Positions 9,723-19,064 are shown, numbered from the stretch's first letter. The stretch is 64,000 nt of DNA from Oscillospiraceae bacterium (GCA_022794215.1 JAAWEH010000021.1:50089-114088); one strand, 5' to 3'. Numbers and translations are program-made. Notes: a model not told the origin generated them from the letters alone.

Positions 9723-9739
9723 CATTTTCCGGAAAGGGA

Positions 9740-11686
9740 TCACTCCAACCCTTCCAGCTCTTCCGTCCAAAGGGACGCCGCTGCGTCGGACGGCATCCGC
9801 CAATCCCCCCGGGGGGAGAGGGTCACGCTGCCCACCTTGGGGCCGTCGGGCAGGCAGGAGCGCTTAAACTGCTGGGAGAAAAACCGGCGGTAGAAATTTT
9901 TCAGCCATTTGAGCAGGGTGGAGCGGTCATAGCTTCGGCCAAAGGCATACTCTGCCAGACGGAGGATCTTTTTGGGCGGGAAGGCCCAGCGGACGGCGTA
10001 GTATAGGAAAAAGTCGTGGAGCTCATAGGGGCCCACAATGTCCTCGGTTTTTTGAGCGATCTGACCTTCGATGGCAGGCAGCAGCTCGGGGGAGACGGGG
10101 GTGTCTAAAATATCCTCCAGCACGTGGGACAAAGCCTCGTCCTCCCCGGCCTTGTCCCCCGCTACATAGGCCACCAGGTGGCGCACCAGGGTCTTGGGGA
10201 TGGAAGCGTTGACGGCGTACATGCTCATGTGGTCGCCGTTGTAGGTACACCACCCCAGGGCCAGTTCGCTGAGATCCCCGGTGCCGATGACCAGGCCGTT
10301 TGTCTGGTTGGCCATGTCCATCAGTACCTGGGTTCTCTCCCGGGCCTGGGCGTTTTCGTAGGTTACGTCCTGGTTCTCCATGGCCTGGCCGATGTCCTGA
10401 AAGTGGCAGGTTACAGACCGGGTCAGATCCACTACCTTCAAGGTGGCGCCCATCCGCTCGGCCAGGATCTCGGCGTTGGAGCGGGTGCGCTGGGTGGTGC
10501 CGAAGCAGGGCATGGTGACGGCGATGATATCGCTGGCGGGGCGCTCCAGCATCCCCATGGCAATCCCGGTAATCAGAATGGCCAGGGTGGAGTCCAGCCC
10601 CCCGGAAAGGCCGATGATGGCCGTTTTTGCGCCGGTGTGCTCCAGCCGTTTCTTCAGACCCAGGGCGGCGATCTTCAGAACTTCGTTGCACCGCTGCGCC
10701 CGGTGCTCCTGATCCTGGGGGACGAAGGGGGTGGGGGAGATGGGCCGGGTGAGGGCGGTGGTGGTGGGCTCCAAGGGAAAGAAGGAGCGGCCGACGCCGA
10801 TGGCGTGGGCCTCCTTCATGGGATCCCGTTCCGGAGGGGTGAAGGTATTCATCCGCCGGCGCTGGTAGACCAGCTTGTTTACGTCGATCTCGCTGACGGT
10901 GAGGCCGGTGGAAAACCGCCGTTGGGAAAGAAGGACTCCGTTTTCGGCAATCAGATCGTGCCCGGCAAAGACCAGGTCGGTGGTGGACTCCCCCTCCCCG
11001 GCGTCGGCATAGACATAGCCGCAGACGCATCGGGCCGACTGCCCGGTCACCAGCTGCCGGCGGCACTCGGCTTTGCCCACCACCTCGTCGGAGGCGGACA
11101 GGTTCAGAATAAGGGTGGCCCCGGCAGCAGCCAGGGCGTTGGAGGGGGGCTCCGCCGCCCAAAGATCCTCGCAGATCTCCACGCCGATGACCAGGTTGGG
11201 CATATTTTCGCAGGCCCAGATCAGGCTGCTGGACAGGGGCACCTGCTGTCCGCACAGCTCCAGTATGGTGTCCAGATCCTTGCCGGAGGTGAACCAGCGC
11301 CCTTCATAAAACTCCCCATAGTTGGGGATATAGGTCTTGGGGACTACACCCAAAATCTCTCCTTTTTGTATTATTGCAGCGCAATTATACAATTTGTTGT
11401 CGCCGGGATTCCGGACGGGCAGGCCCACCGCTGTGACCATATCCAAGCTCCTGGTGGCCTCCAGGATGGTGGTAAGGCCCTCCTCCGCCCCGTTCAGGAG
11501 GGTGGGCTGAAGGAACAGGTCGCCGCAGGTATAGCCGGTGAGACACAGCTCGGGCAGACACAGCACCCGTACGCCCTGGTGGGCGGCCTGGCGCATGAGG
11601 GTAAAAATCTGTTCGGCGTTATGGCGGGGATCGGCCACCTTGATCTTCGGGGTGCCGGCGGCTACTTTGATGAATCCGTCACGCAT
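9740..11686 (-). CDS. nadE: Glutamine-dependent NAD+ synthetase
   Basis: Converts deamido-NAD to NAD with ATP, taking ammonia from glutamine. The 648 residues match the two-domain form. The N-terminal nitrilase-type glutaminase (about 1-290) shows the triad: Glu in LCLPELCLTGYTCGD, Lys in VPKTYIPNYGEFYE and Cys in VIGVEICEDLW. The C-terminal synthetase (about 330-648) has the PP-loop IIGLSGGLDSTLAI, then IGTGDLSELALGWCTYNGDH. GGAGGTCTCCCC precedes the ATG. It is monocistronic and divergent from the regulator at 12115. Confidence 0.97.
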   Translation of the reverse strand: MRDGFIKVAAGTPKIKVADPRHNAEQIFTLMRQAAHQGVRVLCLPELCLTGYTCGDLFLQPTLLNGAEEGLTTILEATRSLDMVTAVGLPVRNPGDNKLYNCAAIIQKGEILGVVPKTYIPNYGEFYEGRWFTSGKDLDTILELCGQQVPLSSSLIWACENMPNLVIGVEICEDLWAAEPPSNALAAAGATLILNLSASDEVVGKAECRRQLVTGQSARCVCGYVYADAGEGESTTDLVFAGHDLIAENGVLLSQRRFSTGLTVSEIDVNKLVYQRRRMNTFTPPERDPMKEAHAIGVGRSFFPLEPTTTALTRPISPTPFVPQDQEHRAQRCNEVLKIAALGLKKRLEHTGAKTAIIGLSGGLDSTLAILITGIAMGMLERPASDIIAVTMPCFGTTQRTRSNAEILAERMGATLKVVDLTRSVTCHFQDIGQAMENQDVTYENAQARERTQVLMDMANQTNGLVIGTGDLSELALGWCTYNGDHMSMYAVNASIPKTLVRHLVAYVAGDKAGEDEALSHVLEDILDTPVSPELLPAIEGQIAQKTEDIVGPYELHDFFLYYAVRWAFPPKKILRLAEYAFGRSYDRSTLLKWLKNFYRRFFSQQFKRSCLPDGPKVGSVTLSPRGDWRMPSDAAASLWTEELEGLE

Positions 11687-11826
11687 GGGGAGACCTCCTT
11701 GTCAGGGGCGCGGCGCGCCGCTGTTCGTTGTACCATAGCGTAGGGTTTGACTGCTTGAAGGGGAGTATAGGCTTCCCCAAACGTACGGTTCTATTGTACC
11801 CCGATTGCCGCCAAAAGGCAAGAGGG

Positions 11827-11864
11827 CCCAAAAAGCCCCCGGCATTCACCGGGGGCTTTTTGGG
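11827..11864. terminator. Perfect 16-bp hairpin in the divergent nadE/regulator gap
   Basis: CCCAAAAAGCCCCCGG and its exact complement CCGGGGGCTTTTTGGG flank a 6-base loop. It looks like a bidirectional terminator, yet the flanking genes both read away from it. It may end a small unannotated transcript or act as an insulator or attenuator. Nothing else recognisable lies in 11687-12050. Confidence 0.5.
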
Positions 11865-12053
11865 TGTGTGTTTGTCTTAAAGAGAGAGTTGGAGAGGGAT
11901 TCTTGGGAGGATGTTGTCTTGGCTTTTTCCTGTGTCCATGATTAAAATAACAGATAATTACGACAAAACTTTGACCGAAGTGTGAATAAACTGTAAATGT
12001 GCAAAGCCCTGGGGCGGCAAGGGCGCAAATATGGTTGCAGGGACGGAAATCCC

Positions 12054-12082
12054 TTGATTTTCCGGGAAGAGGATGGTAAGAT
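12054..12082 (+). promoter_or_regulatory. Candidate promoter for the YheO-type regulator operon
   Basis: TTGATT (12054-12059), 17 bases, TAAGAT (12077-12082), 32 bases before the GTG start at 12115. Confidence 0.55.
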
Positions 12083-12114
12083 ATCCATATTACGAAAAGG
12101 GAAGGTGAACGCCT

Positions 12115-12759
12115 GTGACCAGGGAAGAGGCCTTTGAATTTTTGGACCGTACCGCCAGGGGAATTGCGGAGATGTTTGGCCCTTCCTGCGAGACTTTGGT
12201 GCAGGACATGGGGGACGCAAGCCACCCCATCCTTTCCATCTACAACGGCCAGGTATCCGGCCGGGAGGTGGGCTCCACCCAGGATATCCTGGGTTCGGAC
12301 AAGGTGCTGGACGCCGCCACCCTCTCCAACGACTTTGTGAACCTGTATGCCACCACACCCTCGGGCTCCCAGGTAAAATCCTCCACCTTTCACCTGCGGG
12401 GGGAGGGCTTCGACCTGGCGCTGGGCATCGACTTCGATTTTACCTCCCTGGCCTACGCCAACCGAACCCTCATGGGGCTGATGAGCGCTGACGCCGATTT
12501 GCAGAGCGCCCTGTGGAGCGGCGGCGCGGGGCAGCTTTACCAGATCTTTGAGGAATGTTTGGCCGCTCTGGGCAAGCCGGCGGAAGGGCTGAGCAAGAAG
12601 GATCGGATCCGCCTGGTGGCCCTGATGGATCAGAAAAACGCCTTCTCCTTCCGGAAATCGGTGCCCTTTGTGGCGTCCCGGCTGAAGGTGTCCCGGTATA
12701 CCGTTTATAAATATTTGGACGAGCTGGCCAAGGAAAAGGCCGCCGCGAAGAAAGAGTGA
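12115..12759 (+). CDS. YheO/DauR-type transcriptional regulator (PAS-like domain plus HTH)
   Basis: A 214-residue protein with GTG start behind AAAGGGAAGG. Residues about 5-115 (ETLVQDMGDASHPILSIYNG ... LGIDFDFTSL) match the YheO-like PAS domain. Residues about 155-214 (LSKKDRIRLVALMDQKNAFS ... SRLKVSRYTVYKYLDEL) form the HTH typical of this family, which includes D-arginine-responsive DauR. It overlaps the following dipeptidase by one base (TGATG), so it probably controls that peptidase/lipoprotein operon, perhaps in response to an amino acid or peptide. The ligand is unknown. Confidence 0.8.
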   Translation: MTREEAFEFLDRTARGIAEMFGPSCETLVQDMGDASHPILSIYNGQVSGREVGSTQDILGSDKVLDAATLSNDFVNLYATTPSGSQVKSSTFHLRGEGFDLALGIDFDFTSLAYANRTLMGLMSADADLQSALWSGGAGQLYQIFEECLAALGKPAEGLSKKDRIRLVALMDQKNAFSFRKSVPFVASRLKVSRYTVYKYLDELAKEKAAAKKE

Positions 12760-14177
12760 TGGATATGTACGAAAAGGAAATCAGCGCGTATTTCGACGAT
12801 CCCGCCCGCCGGGAGGAACTGGTAAAGGCCGTTTCCCGGCTGGTGGGGGTGAAGAGCGTGAAGGGGGAGGCCGCCCCCGACGCCCCCTTCGGCCCCGGCC
12901 CCCGGGCCGCTTTGGACGAGGGGCTGAAGCTGTGCGGGGAGATGGGCTTTTCCGTTCGGGACTATGACCACTATGTGGGCCTTGTGGATCTGAACGACAA
13001 GCCCACCCAGCTTCATATCCTGGGCCACCTGGATGTGGTGGGGGAGGGTACCGGCTGGGACACCGACCCCTATACCTGCGTGGAGAAGGACGGGATGCTT
13101 TACGGCCGGGGGGTCAGCGACGACAAGGGCCCTGTCTGCGCCGCGCTCTTTGCCATGAAAGCGGTTCGGGATCTGGGGCTGCCGGTGAGCAAGAACGTCC
13201 GGCTGATCCTGGGCACCGATGAGGAGTCGGGCTCGGAGGACATCGCCTATTACTATGCCAGGGAACCTTATGCGCCCCAGGCCTTTACCCCCGATGCGGA
13301 CTTCCCGGTGATCAACGTGGAAAAGGGGCATTATCACCCCGATTTTGGCGCTTGCTGGGACAAGGAGACCGCGGAGCCCAGGGTGACGGCTCTGCAGGGC
13401 GGCTTCCGCGTCAACGTGGTGCCTCCCGAGGCGGCGGCCACTGTGCTGGGGGTGAGCGCTGACCAGGCAGAGGCGCTGTGCATGGGGATGGAGAAGAGAT
13501 CGGGGGCAAAATTCACCCTGACCCAGGCGCCGGGGGGTGTGAGCATCCACTGCATGGGAAAGAACGCCCATGCCGCCAGCCCCGACGACGGCATCAACGC
13601 CATCTCCGCCCTGCTGGAGGTGCTGGCGGAGCTTCCCCTGGCCGACTGCCCCTCCACCAAGGCGATCCGGTCAATGGCGGGGCTTTTCCCCTTCGGGGAT
13701 ACCCGGGGCAAGGCCCTGGGCATTGCCCAGAGCGACGCCGAAAGCGGCGAACTGACTTTGAACCTGGCCCTGATGACCCTGGATGAGGCGGGCTTTACCG
13801 CCAAGTTTGATGCCCGGGTGCCCATCTGCGCCACCAAGGAAAACTGCGCCCAGGCATGTGAAAAGGCCCTGGCTGCCCAGGGCATCCAGGTGACCGGCGC
13901 CAGGGAGATGACCCATGTCCATGTGGTGGAGGCCGACTCCCCCCTGGTCAAGACTCTGCTCAAGTGCTATGAGACATACACCGGCGTCAAGGACGCCAAG
14001 CCCCTGGCCATCGGCGGCGGCACCTATGTCCACGATATCCCCGGCGGCGTGGCCTTTGGCTGCGACTTTCCCGGCTTCGATCCCAAGATGCACTCCGCCA
14101 ACGAGCAGGCCAGCGTAGACAACCTGTTGCTCAGCGCCAAGATCTTTGCCCTTGCCATTGCGGAGCTGTGTCGGTAA
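12759..14177 (+). CDS. M20-family dipeptidase (PepV/Sapep type)
   Basis: A 472-residue zinc peptidase. Metal and catalytic motifs: HILGHLDVVGEGTGWDTDPY, GRGVSDDKGPV and LGTDEESGSEDIAYYY, then a lid/dimerisation insert (about 180-350) and C-terminal HSANEQASVDNLL. PepV-type enzymes cleave dipeptides with an unblocked N-terminus, often beta-Ala or D-amino-acid containing. The start is ambiguous among GTG 12756, ATG 12759 and ATG 12765. ATG 12759 overlaps the upstream stop, so translation is coupled. The partnership with a YheO-type regulator suggests substrate-responsive expression (inference). Confidence 0.9.
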   Translation: MDMYEKEISAYFDDPARREELVKAVSRLVGVKSVKGEAAPDAPFGPGPRAALDEGLKLCGEMGFSVRDYDHYVGLVDLNDKPTQLHILGHLDVVGEGTGWDTDPYTCVEKDGMLYGRGVSDDKGPVCAALFAMKAVRDLGLPVSKNVRLILGTDEESGSEDIAYYYAREPYAPQAFTPDADFPVINVEKGHYHPDFGACWDKETAEPRVTALQGGFRVNVVPPEAAATVLGVSADQAEALCMGMEKRSGAKFTLTQAPGGVSIHCMGKNAHAASPDDGINAISALLEVLAELPLADCPSTKAIRSMAGLFPFGDTRGKALGIAQSDAESGELTLNLALMTLDEAGFTAKFDARVPICATKENCAQACEKALAAQGIQVTGAREMTHVHVVEADSPLVKTLLKCYETYTGVKDAKPLAIGGGTYVHDIPGGVAFGCDFPGFDPKMHSANEQASVDNLLLSAKIFALAIAELCR

Positions 14178-14204
14178 ATTCCCAGAGGAAGTAGGAGAAT
14201 GAGG

Positions 14205-14894
14205 ATGAAAAAGCATTGGAAGGCCGGGGCGCTGGCCCTGGCCATGACCCTGGCCCTGACCGCCTGCGGCGGGGAGAGCGGAGAGATCACCAAGTTTGAC
14301 GCCGCCGCCTATGTGGACGGACTGCTCCAGGAAAATTACCTGGGACAGTTTGAACAGAGCTACCTGGAGCTGGTGGGAATTGACGAGGAGATCGCCCAGG
14401 ATACCCACGAGCACTGCATGGAGCAGGAGGTGGGCTACTTCACCTACTATTTTGACGTCAGCGAGCCCACCGATGAAATTCGGGAAGAGTTCCAGACCCT
14501 TTTGGAGGAGATCTATTCCCACACCCGGTATGAGGTGATCTCCGCCGCCGAGCAGGAGGACGGCTCCTTCTCGGTGAAGGTGGAAGTGGAGCCCATCGAC
14601 ATTATCCAGTTGGTGAGAAGCGATTGGGACAAGAGCACCGAGGATTTTTATGAGGAGTACCCGGTGGAGCGGATCAACGCCATGAGCGACGCCGAATATG
14701 AAAAGATGGATCAGGAGTGGGCGCAGCTGATCCTGGAGCTGGTGCGGGAAAAGATGCCGGAGATCGGCAACCAGACCAGCCAGTCCATCGTGGTGCAGGT
14801 GGAGAAGAACGAGGACGGCTACTACAGCATCGTCAGCGACGACTTTTCCAAGCTCCATGATCTGATCCTGGACTACTCTGGTACAGAAGCATAA
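14205..14894 (+). CDS. Lipoprotein of unknown function
   Basis: AGGAG at 14193-14197 favours ATG 14205 over 14199. MKKHWKAGALALAMTLALTA followed by Cys-Gly-Gly is a classic lipoprotein signal with lipobox LTAC, so the mature protein should be anchored outside the membrane. The rest (about 205 residues) is acidic, without internal membrane segments; no family is recognised. It follows the dipeptidase by 27 bases and may be co-transcribed. Confidence 0.75.
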   Translation: MKKHWKAGALALAMTLALTACGGESGEITKFDAAAYVDGLLQENYLGQFEQSYLELVGIDEEIAQDTHEHCMEQEVGYFTYYFDVSEPTDEIREEFQTLLEEIYSHTRYEVISAAEQEDGSFSVKVEVEPIDIIQLVRSDWDKSTEDFYEEYPVERINAMSDAEYEKMDQEWAQLILELVREKMPEIGNQTSQSIVVQVEKNEDGYYSIVSDDFSKLHDLILDYSGTEA

Positions 14895-14930
14895 AAAAGG
14901 GCCGCGTTGGGCGGCCATGAGGAAACGAGC

Positions 14931-14961
14931 ACCCGCTGAAAGCATTTGCTTTTCAGCGGGT
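14931..14961 (+). terminator. Hairpin after the lipoprotein gene
   Basis: ACCCGCTGAAA pairs exactly with TTTCAGCGGGT, about 36 bases after the stop; the following T-run is weak (GTGGCTTTA). Confidence 0.55.
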
Positions 14962-15215
14962 GTGGCTTTATAAAGGGCTTTACCAACAAAGTGCCATTTA
15001 TGGAAGTGGCTTTCCGTTTGTAAAAAAGTGTTCTGGTCTCCCGGCCGGGGGCACAGCCCAGCCGTTGGCGGCTTTGCCGCTTAGTGGCTCTTATGCTTTA
15101 GTAAAAGAATGGGCTTTCAGGATCCACGCAACGCAGAAATTTGATCGCAACCACCGACCAAACGGCACAACCGATAAATTTTAAGTTTATCCCTCTTGCC
15201 CTGCAGACCTCTTTT
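14962..15215. other. Gene-free AT-rich gap with second CACGCAACG repeat
   Basis: No gene is seen. The segment 15125-15175 (CACGCAACG ... ATCGCAACCACC ... CAAACGGCA) repeats the block at 9172-9220, preceded in both cases by an AAAAGAAT-containing sequence. The ORF-track frames here have no ribosome sites. Confidence 0.5.
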
Positions 15216-15836
15216 TTATGCCGAGGTTTGACTGCCCACAGGTTCCAGAGAGAGGACGGAGATCTCAAAGGCGGTGCGCTCCTCCTCCCGGTCTCCCTGT
15301 ACCTTCCGGTATTTGCGGCTTTGAAGCCGGCCGGTAAGGTGAACGGTGTCCCCGATTTCCAATTCTCCGCAGCTCCGGGCCAGAGCCCCCCAGGTGATGC
15401 AGGGCAGATAGTCCGCCCGGCCGTACCGCCGGTTCACCGCCAGCAGCAAATCGCAGATCTCCCGGCCCAGAGGGGTGCGGCGCAGGGTGGGGGCCCGGCA
15501 TAAAACCCCCACCAGCTCCAGGTGGTTTTCATGGCTTCCCTGGGCGGGGGCAAGTGTCTTGGCAAAAAAAGTGATGACCAGCCGGCTGCCCACCCCGGAG
15601 CGGTTGTTGAAGGAGCGGATCTCCCCGGTGACCTGGTAGCCCTCTCCGGGGAGTATGGGACAGGCGGCGAGCATCTCCTCCGAAACCACCACGTTGAGGG
15701 TGTCTGTGGCTCCGCTCAGCCGCTCCACCTCCAGGGGAAAGAGAAAGTATGTAACGCCGTGATTGACGTGGGAGGGCCCCGCAGGGCCCGCCGCCCGGCC
15801 CCGGAGGGCGGCTTGATTGACGGTGTAGCTCTCCAT
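15216..15836 (-). CDS. Single-stranded DNA-binding (OB-fold) protein
   Basis: The track start at 15920 reads through a hairpin. ATG 15836 with AGGAGAGTGACAGCA upstream gives 206 residues starting MESYTVNQAALRGRAAGPA. Two OB-fold units are visible: about 20-95 (NHGVTYFLFPLEVERLSGAT ... GSRLVITFFAKTL) and about 105-190 (NHLELVGVLCRAPTLRRTPL, then TWGALARSCGELEIGDTVHL), the second resembling bacterial SSB. It is not the standard ssb, since the usual acidic C-terminal tail is missing (it ends VGSQTSA). A nucleic-acid-binding role is likely; the exact function is unknown. Confidence 0.75.
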   Translation of the reverse strand: MESYTVNQAALRGRAAGPAGPSHVNHGVTYFLFPLEVERLSGATDTLNVVVSEEMLAACPILPGEGYQVTGEIRSFNNRSGVGSRLVITFFAKTLAPAQGSHENHLELVGVLCRAPTLRRTPLGREICDLLLAVNRRYGRADYLPCITWGALARSCGELEIGDTVHLTGRLQSRKYRKVQGDREEERTAFEISVLSLEPVGSQTSA

Positions 15837-15902
15837 TGCTGTCACTCTCCTGTTCTTTGAGTACAGGAGAGTATATGAGACGAGCTGTCTGTATATGACA
15901 CA

Positions 15903-15935
15903 AAGACGCCGCGGGTGCACATCCCGCGGCGTCTT
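15903..15935 (-). terminator. Intrinsic terminator after the membrane hydrolase
   Basis: Perfect 13-bp arms AAGACGCCGCGGG / CCCGCGGCGTCTT with a 7-base loop, 28 bases beyond the hydrolase stop on the minus strand, followed by TTTGTG. Confidence 0.75.
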
Positions 15936-15962
15936 CGCATGAGAAAGGAGGATTGGAAAGAA

Positions 15963-17858
15963 TTACAGACCGGAACCCAGCAGGGTGGCGGAGTTCATAC
16001 ACATACACAGGGTCACCAGCACACCGTTGATAATGCCGCCGATATAGGGGTTCTTGGTGCGCTTGTAGATGGCCCGGGTAATGTAGGGAGTGATGAACAG
16101 CACCAGCACGCTGGTGTGGAGCCAGGTGGGGATCCGGGCCAGAGCGCCGGCACCCCACATCTGGTAACCGCTGGAGAAGAAGGTGGTATACTGAATGACA
16201 ATGATGATAAGGGGAGACAGGCAGTTGAGCAGAGCCAGCAGGAACAGGTTGATGTGCTCGTTTTTGCTCATAGAGTCTGTATAGCCCTGAACATTGATGG
16301 CGATAGAGTTAACAATGTAGAACCAGAGGAACAGGGGCAGGAAGGGAAGGATGGGGGGGATCTTCTTGGCGGTGAAGGCCTTGACAGACCACTGCCAGAA
16401 CCGGAAGTCGGTCTGGAAGAAGTAGTCGGCGAAGAACACAATGCCCCAGGCAAAGACCACAGTCACCAGAGCGATGCCGATGGTCTTCAGAACTTCCTTC
16501 TTGGGCAGGATCAGGCCGGCCTCCCGCAGGTCGATGTCCTTTTTCTTGGCGTAGCCGAACCACCAGGCGATGAGGGTGGCGGCGATGATAAAGCCGTTGA
16601 TGGCGGCCCAGCCTGCGATACAGAAGGTGTTTTTCTGCTTCCAGATGGGGTCGATGCGGCTATACATGGTGCTATTCATGATCTGCCAGATGATAAAGAT
16701 GGAGCAGCAGATCTTGATGGCGGAGGTGGCCAGGGACCAGCACAGATCTTTCTTGTCGCTGCCGGTGCGCATAACGGCCTCCCCCTTGAGGGACTCAAAG
16801 GTGCGGGTATCCAGCAGAGCAATGGCAAAGAAGGCCAGGAACATCCAGAAGCCGATGAGACCCAGGGCGCCAAAGGCGGACTTCACAGGCCAGCGCTGGC
16901 TGTCAGGGGAGAGGGTGTTGACCCCGGAGGGATAGAAGGCGTCCAGGAAGGTGGCGCCCGCCGCCACAGCGTCGGTGGACAGCCAGGTGGAGGCATGGAT
17001 GGTGGCGGGGTTGTAGACCACCCGGACGGTCTCTTTGCCGTCCACAGTCTCCATGTAGAACTTACCGGGCTCCACGGCAGTGCCAGAAAAGGCGTCGGGC
17101 CCCTTTCCAAAGGTGACGAAGGCCTTGGCCATGGGGGTGCTGAGATACTCCCGGGTGGCGGTGAGGGGCTGAGCGCCCTCCTTGACGGTGAAGAAGTAAT
17201 CGTCGTACTGCCCGGCGATAAGGGCTACGTCACGGCTGCCGTAGATGTTGTTGTAAGCGCCGTTGCTGCCCACCTTCACACCGAAGGTATCCTTGTTCTC
17301 ATTGGAGTTATCCATGACCACAGGGTCATAGGAGATGAGGATACAGGCTTTGATCAGGTTGGTTTCCTTGGTGTTGTCGATAACCACCGCCTTGCTGCAG
17401 GCATTGGAGCCGGCAGAGTGGCCGCTGATGATGATGGCGTTGGGATCCACATAGGGGAGGGTGGACACATAGAAGGCGGCGTCATACATGCCGTTGCCGC
17501 CGTCGTAAGCCCGGACATTGTCCAGATCCTCGGAGTTGCCGTGGGAGTACATATCGTAGGCCAGGACAACATAGCCCCGGCGGGCATACTCCACAGCGTA
17601 GGAATCGCCGTTTTCTTTGCTGTTATACCAGCCGTGGGCGTAAACCACAGCCGGGGCCGGAGTGTCGGCCGTAGCGTTGGCGGGGATGTACAGTTTGGCG
17701 CTCATGGTGTGGCCGGAGATGCTTTCCAGGGTCAGAGTTTTGACATTTACGTTGCCACCGTCGGTTTGGATGAAATTGGTGACGATCATGCTCAGAAGCA
17801 TCAGGGCCAAAGAGATCACTAACATTCGTTTCGCCTTGTCGCGCAGCCAGGTAAGCAT
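15963..17858 (-). CDS. Membrane-anchored alpha/beta hydrolase fused to a polytopic membrane domain
   Basis: 631 residues. An N-terminal membrane segment (MLVISLALMLLSMIVTNFI) is followed by an exported hydrolase domain (about 40-320): VVYAHGWYNSKENGDSYAVE, then the nucleophile elbow IISGHSAGSNACS and AYDMYSHGNSED. Residues about 335-631 contain roughly seven transmembrane stretches (GLIGFWMFLAFFAIALL, FAWGIVFFADYFF and others). The catalytic Ser is clear; Asp and His assignments need a structure. Substrate unknown: an ester or acyl group at the cell surface is plausible. It is the last gene of the larA/cdaR/glycerate-kinase run, 51 bases after the kinase, and ends at a strong terminator. Confidence 0.8.
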   Translation of the reverse strand: MLTWLRDKAKRMLVISLALMLLSMIVTNFIQTDGGNVNVKTLTLESISGHTMSAKLYIPANATADTPAPAVVYAHGWYNSKENGDSYAVEYARRGYVVLAYDMYSHGNSEDLDNVRAYDGGNGMYDAAFYVSTLPYVDPNAIIISGHSAGSNACSKAVVIDNTKETNLIKACILISYDPVVMDNSNENKDTFGVKVGSNGAYNNIYGSRDVALIAGQYDDYFFTVKEGAQPLTATREYLSTPMAKAFVTFGKGPDAFSGTAVEPGKFYMETVDGKETVRVVYNPATIHASTWLSTDAVAAGATFLDAFYPSGVNTLSPDSQRWPVKSAFGALGLIGFWMFLAFFAIALLDTRTFESLKGEAVMRTGSDKKDLCWSLATSAIKICCSIFIIWQIMNSTMYSRIDPIWKQKNTFCIAGWAAINGFIIAATLIAWWFGYAKKKDIDLREAGLILPKKEVLKTIGIALVTVVFAWGIVFFADYFFQTDFRFWQWSVKAFTAKKIPPILPFLPLFLWFYIVNSIAINVQGYTDSMSKNEHINLFLLALLNCLSPLIIIVIQYTTFFSSGYQMWGAGALARIPTWLHTSVLVLFITPYITRAIYKRTKNPYIGGIINGVLVTLCMCMNSATLLGSGL

Positions 17859-17909
17859 TGTCTCTCCCTCTTTCTTCTCAATGATTTTATTAACAGAGAT
17901 GAATTCCCA

Positions 17910-19064
17910 TTAATAAACAGATCCAAAGGATATGCCTTCTGTTTTCAGCCGGTGGAACAGGTTGAAGGCGGTATCTTCAATCAACTCTCCGGCCCGGGCG
18001 ATGGACTCCTCTATGGTCAAAGTGCCATCGTTAATGGGAATAATGGCATCCAGCCCGTGCTCGTACATGGCCTCAGCTCCCTGTCCCACGCAGCCTACGA
18101 TGGCGACCACAGGAATGTCCCGGATACTCTTGGTGCGCCGGGTCACGCCGTAGGGCACCTTGCCCCGGGCGGACTGGAAGTCAATGCGGCCCTCTCCGGT
18201 GATGACCAGATCGGCGTCCGCCACGTGGGTATCAAAGTGGAACAGATCCAAAACCGTCTCGATACCCGAGTGGAGGGAAGCTTGGCAGAAGGCCATGAGC
18301 CCCGCTCCCAGCCCTCCGGCGGCGCCTGCGCCGGGGCGGTCAGAGACGTCGGCCCCCAGCTGCTCCTTCAGAAGCGCGCCATAGTGGGCAAGGGCGGCGT
18401 CCAAAAGCGGAATGTCCTGCTGTTTGGCGCCCTTTTGGGGGCCATAGACCGCCGCCGCCCCTGTGGGGCCGCAGAGCACATTGTCCACGTCGCTGGCAAC
18501 CAGGAAGGTGGACTCTCTCAGCCGGGGATCCATGTGCTGACAGTCGATGCGCTCCAACCGGGAGAGGGCCCCGCCGCCGGGCGGGAGGGGGCGGCCCTCC
18601 TTATCCAGCATCCGCACGCCCAAGGCCTGGGCCATGCCGGAGCCGCCGTCGGTGGTGGCGCTGCCGCCCACGCCTACAATGAAGCGGCGGCAGCCCTGAT
18701 CCAAGGCGTGACGGATCAGTTGGCCGGTGCCGTAGGTTGAGGCGGCAAGGGGGTCTAACTCGTGAGGCTTCAAAAGAGGCAGGCCGCTGGCCTGGGCCAT
18801 CTCAATGACGGCGGAGCCGTCGGGGAGGATGCAGTATTGGGCGGAGATCTCCCGGCCCAGGGGATCCAGGACGGGAACGGTATGGAGCGTTCCGCCGGCG
18901 GCGGTGGCGAAGGCCTCCACCGTGCCCTCCCCCCCATCGGCAATGGGGAGGCAGACCAGCTGGGCCTCCGGCAGCACGGCGGAGAGGCCCCGGGCGATCC
19001 GGTGGACCACCTGGGGAGAGGAAAGGCTTCCCTTGAAAGAATCCGCGGCGATCACGATTTTCAT
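17910..19064 (-). CDS. Glycerate kinase
   Basis: A 384-residue member of the GarK/GlxK family that phosphorylates D-glycerate, usually at O2. Seen: the family opening MKIVIAADSFKGSLSSPQVV, LPIADGGEGTVEA, VGVGGSATTDGGSGMAQALG, and DLVITGEGRIDFQSARGKVP near residue 285. The product 2-phosphoglycerate would feed directly into enolase. It lies downstream of a CdaR-family regulator, which commonly controls glycerate and sugar-diacid use, and of a LarA-type racemase, so a hydroxy-acid catabolic role fits. Confidence 0.95.
   Translation of the reverse strand: MKIVIAADSFKGSLSSPQVVHRIARGLSAVLPEAQLVCLPIADGGEGTVEAFATAAGGTLHTVPVLDPLGREISAQYCILPDGSAVIEMAQASGLPLLKPHELDPLAASTYGTGQLIRHALDQGCRRFIVGVGGSATTDGGSGMAQALGVRMLDKEGRPLPPGGGALSRLERIDCQHMDPRLRESTFLVASDVDNVLCGPTGAAAVYGPQKGAKQQDIPLLDAALAHYGALLKEQLGADVSDRPGAGAAGGLGAGLMAFCQASLHSGIETVLDLFHFDTHVADADLVITGEGRIDFQSARGKVPYGVTRRTKSIRDIPVVAIVGCVGQGAEAMYEHGLDAIIPINDGTLTIEESIARAGELIEDTAFNLFHRLKTEGISFGSVY

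Noticed and set aside
12756-12758. GTG start for the M20 dipeptidase
   Set aside because: Possible, but ATG 12759 directly follows and overlaps the upstream stop; the choice changes only one residue.
14960-15184. 74-residue ORF after the lipoprotein gene
   Set aside because: No ribosome site, reads through repeat sequence and matches nothing recognisable.
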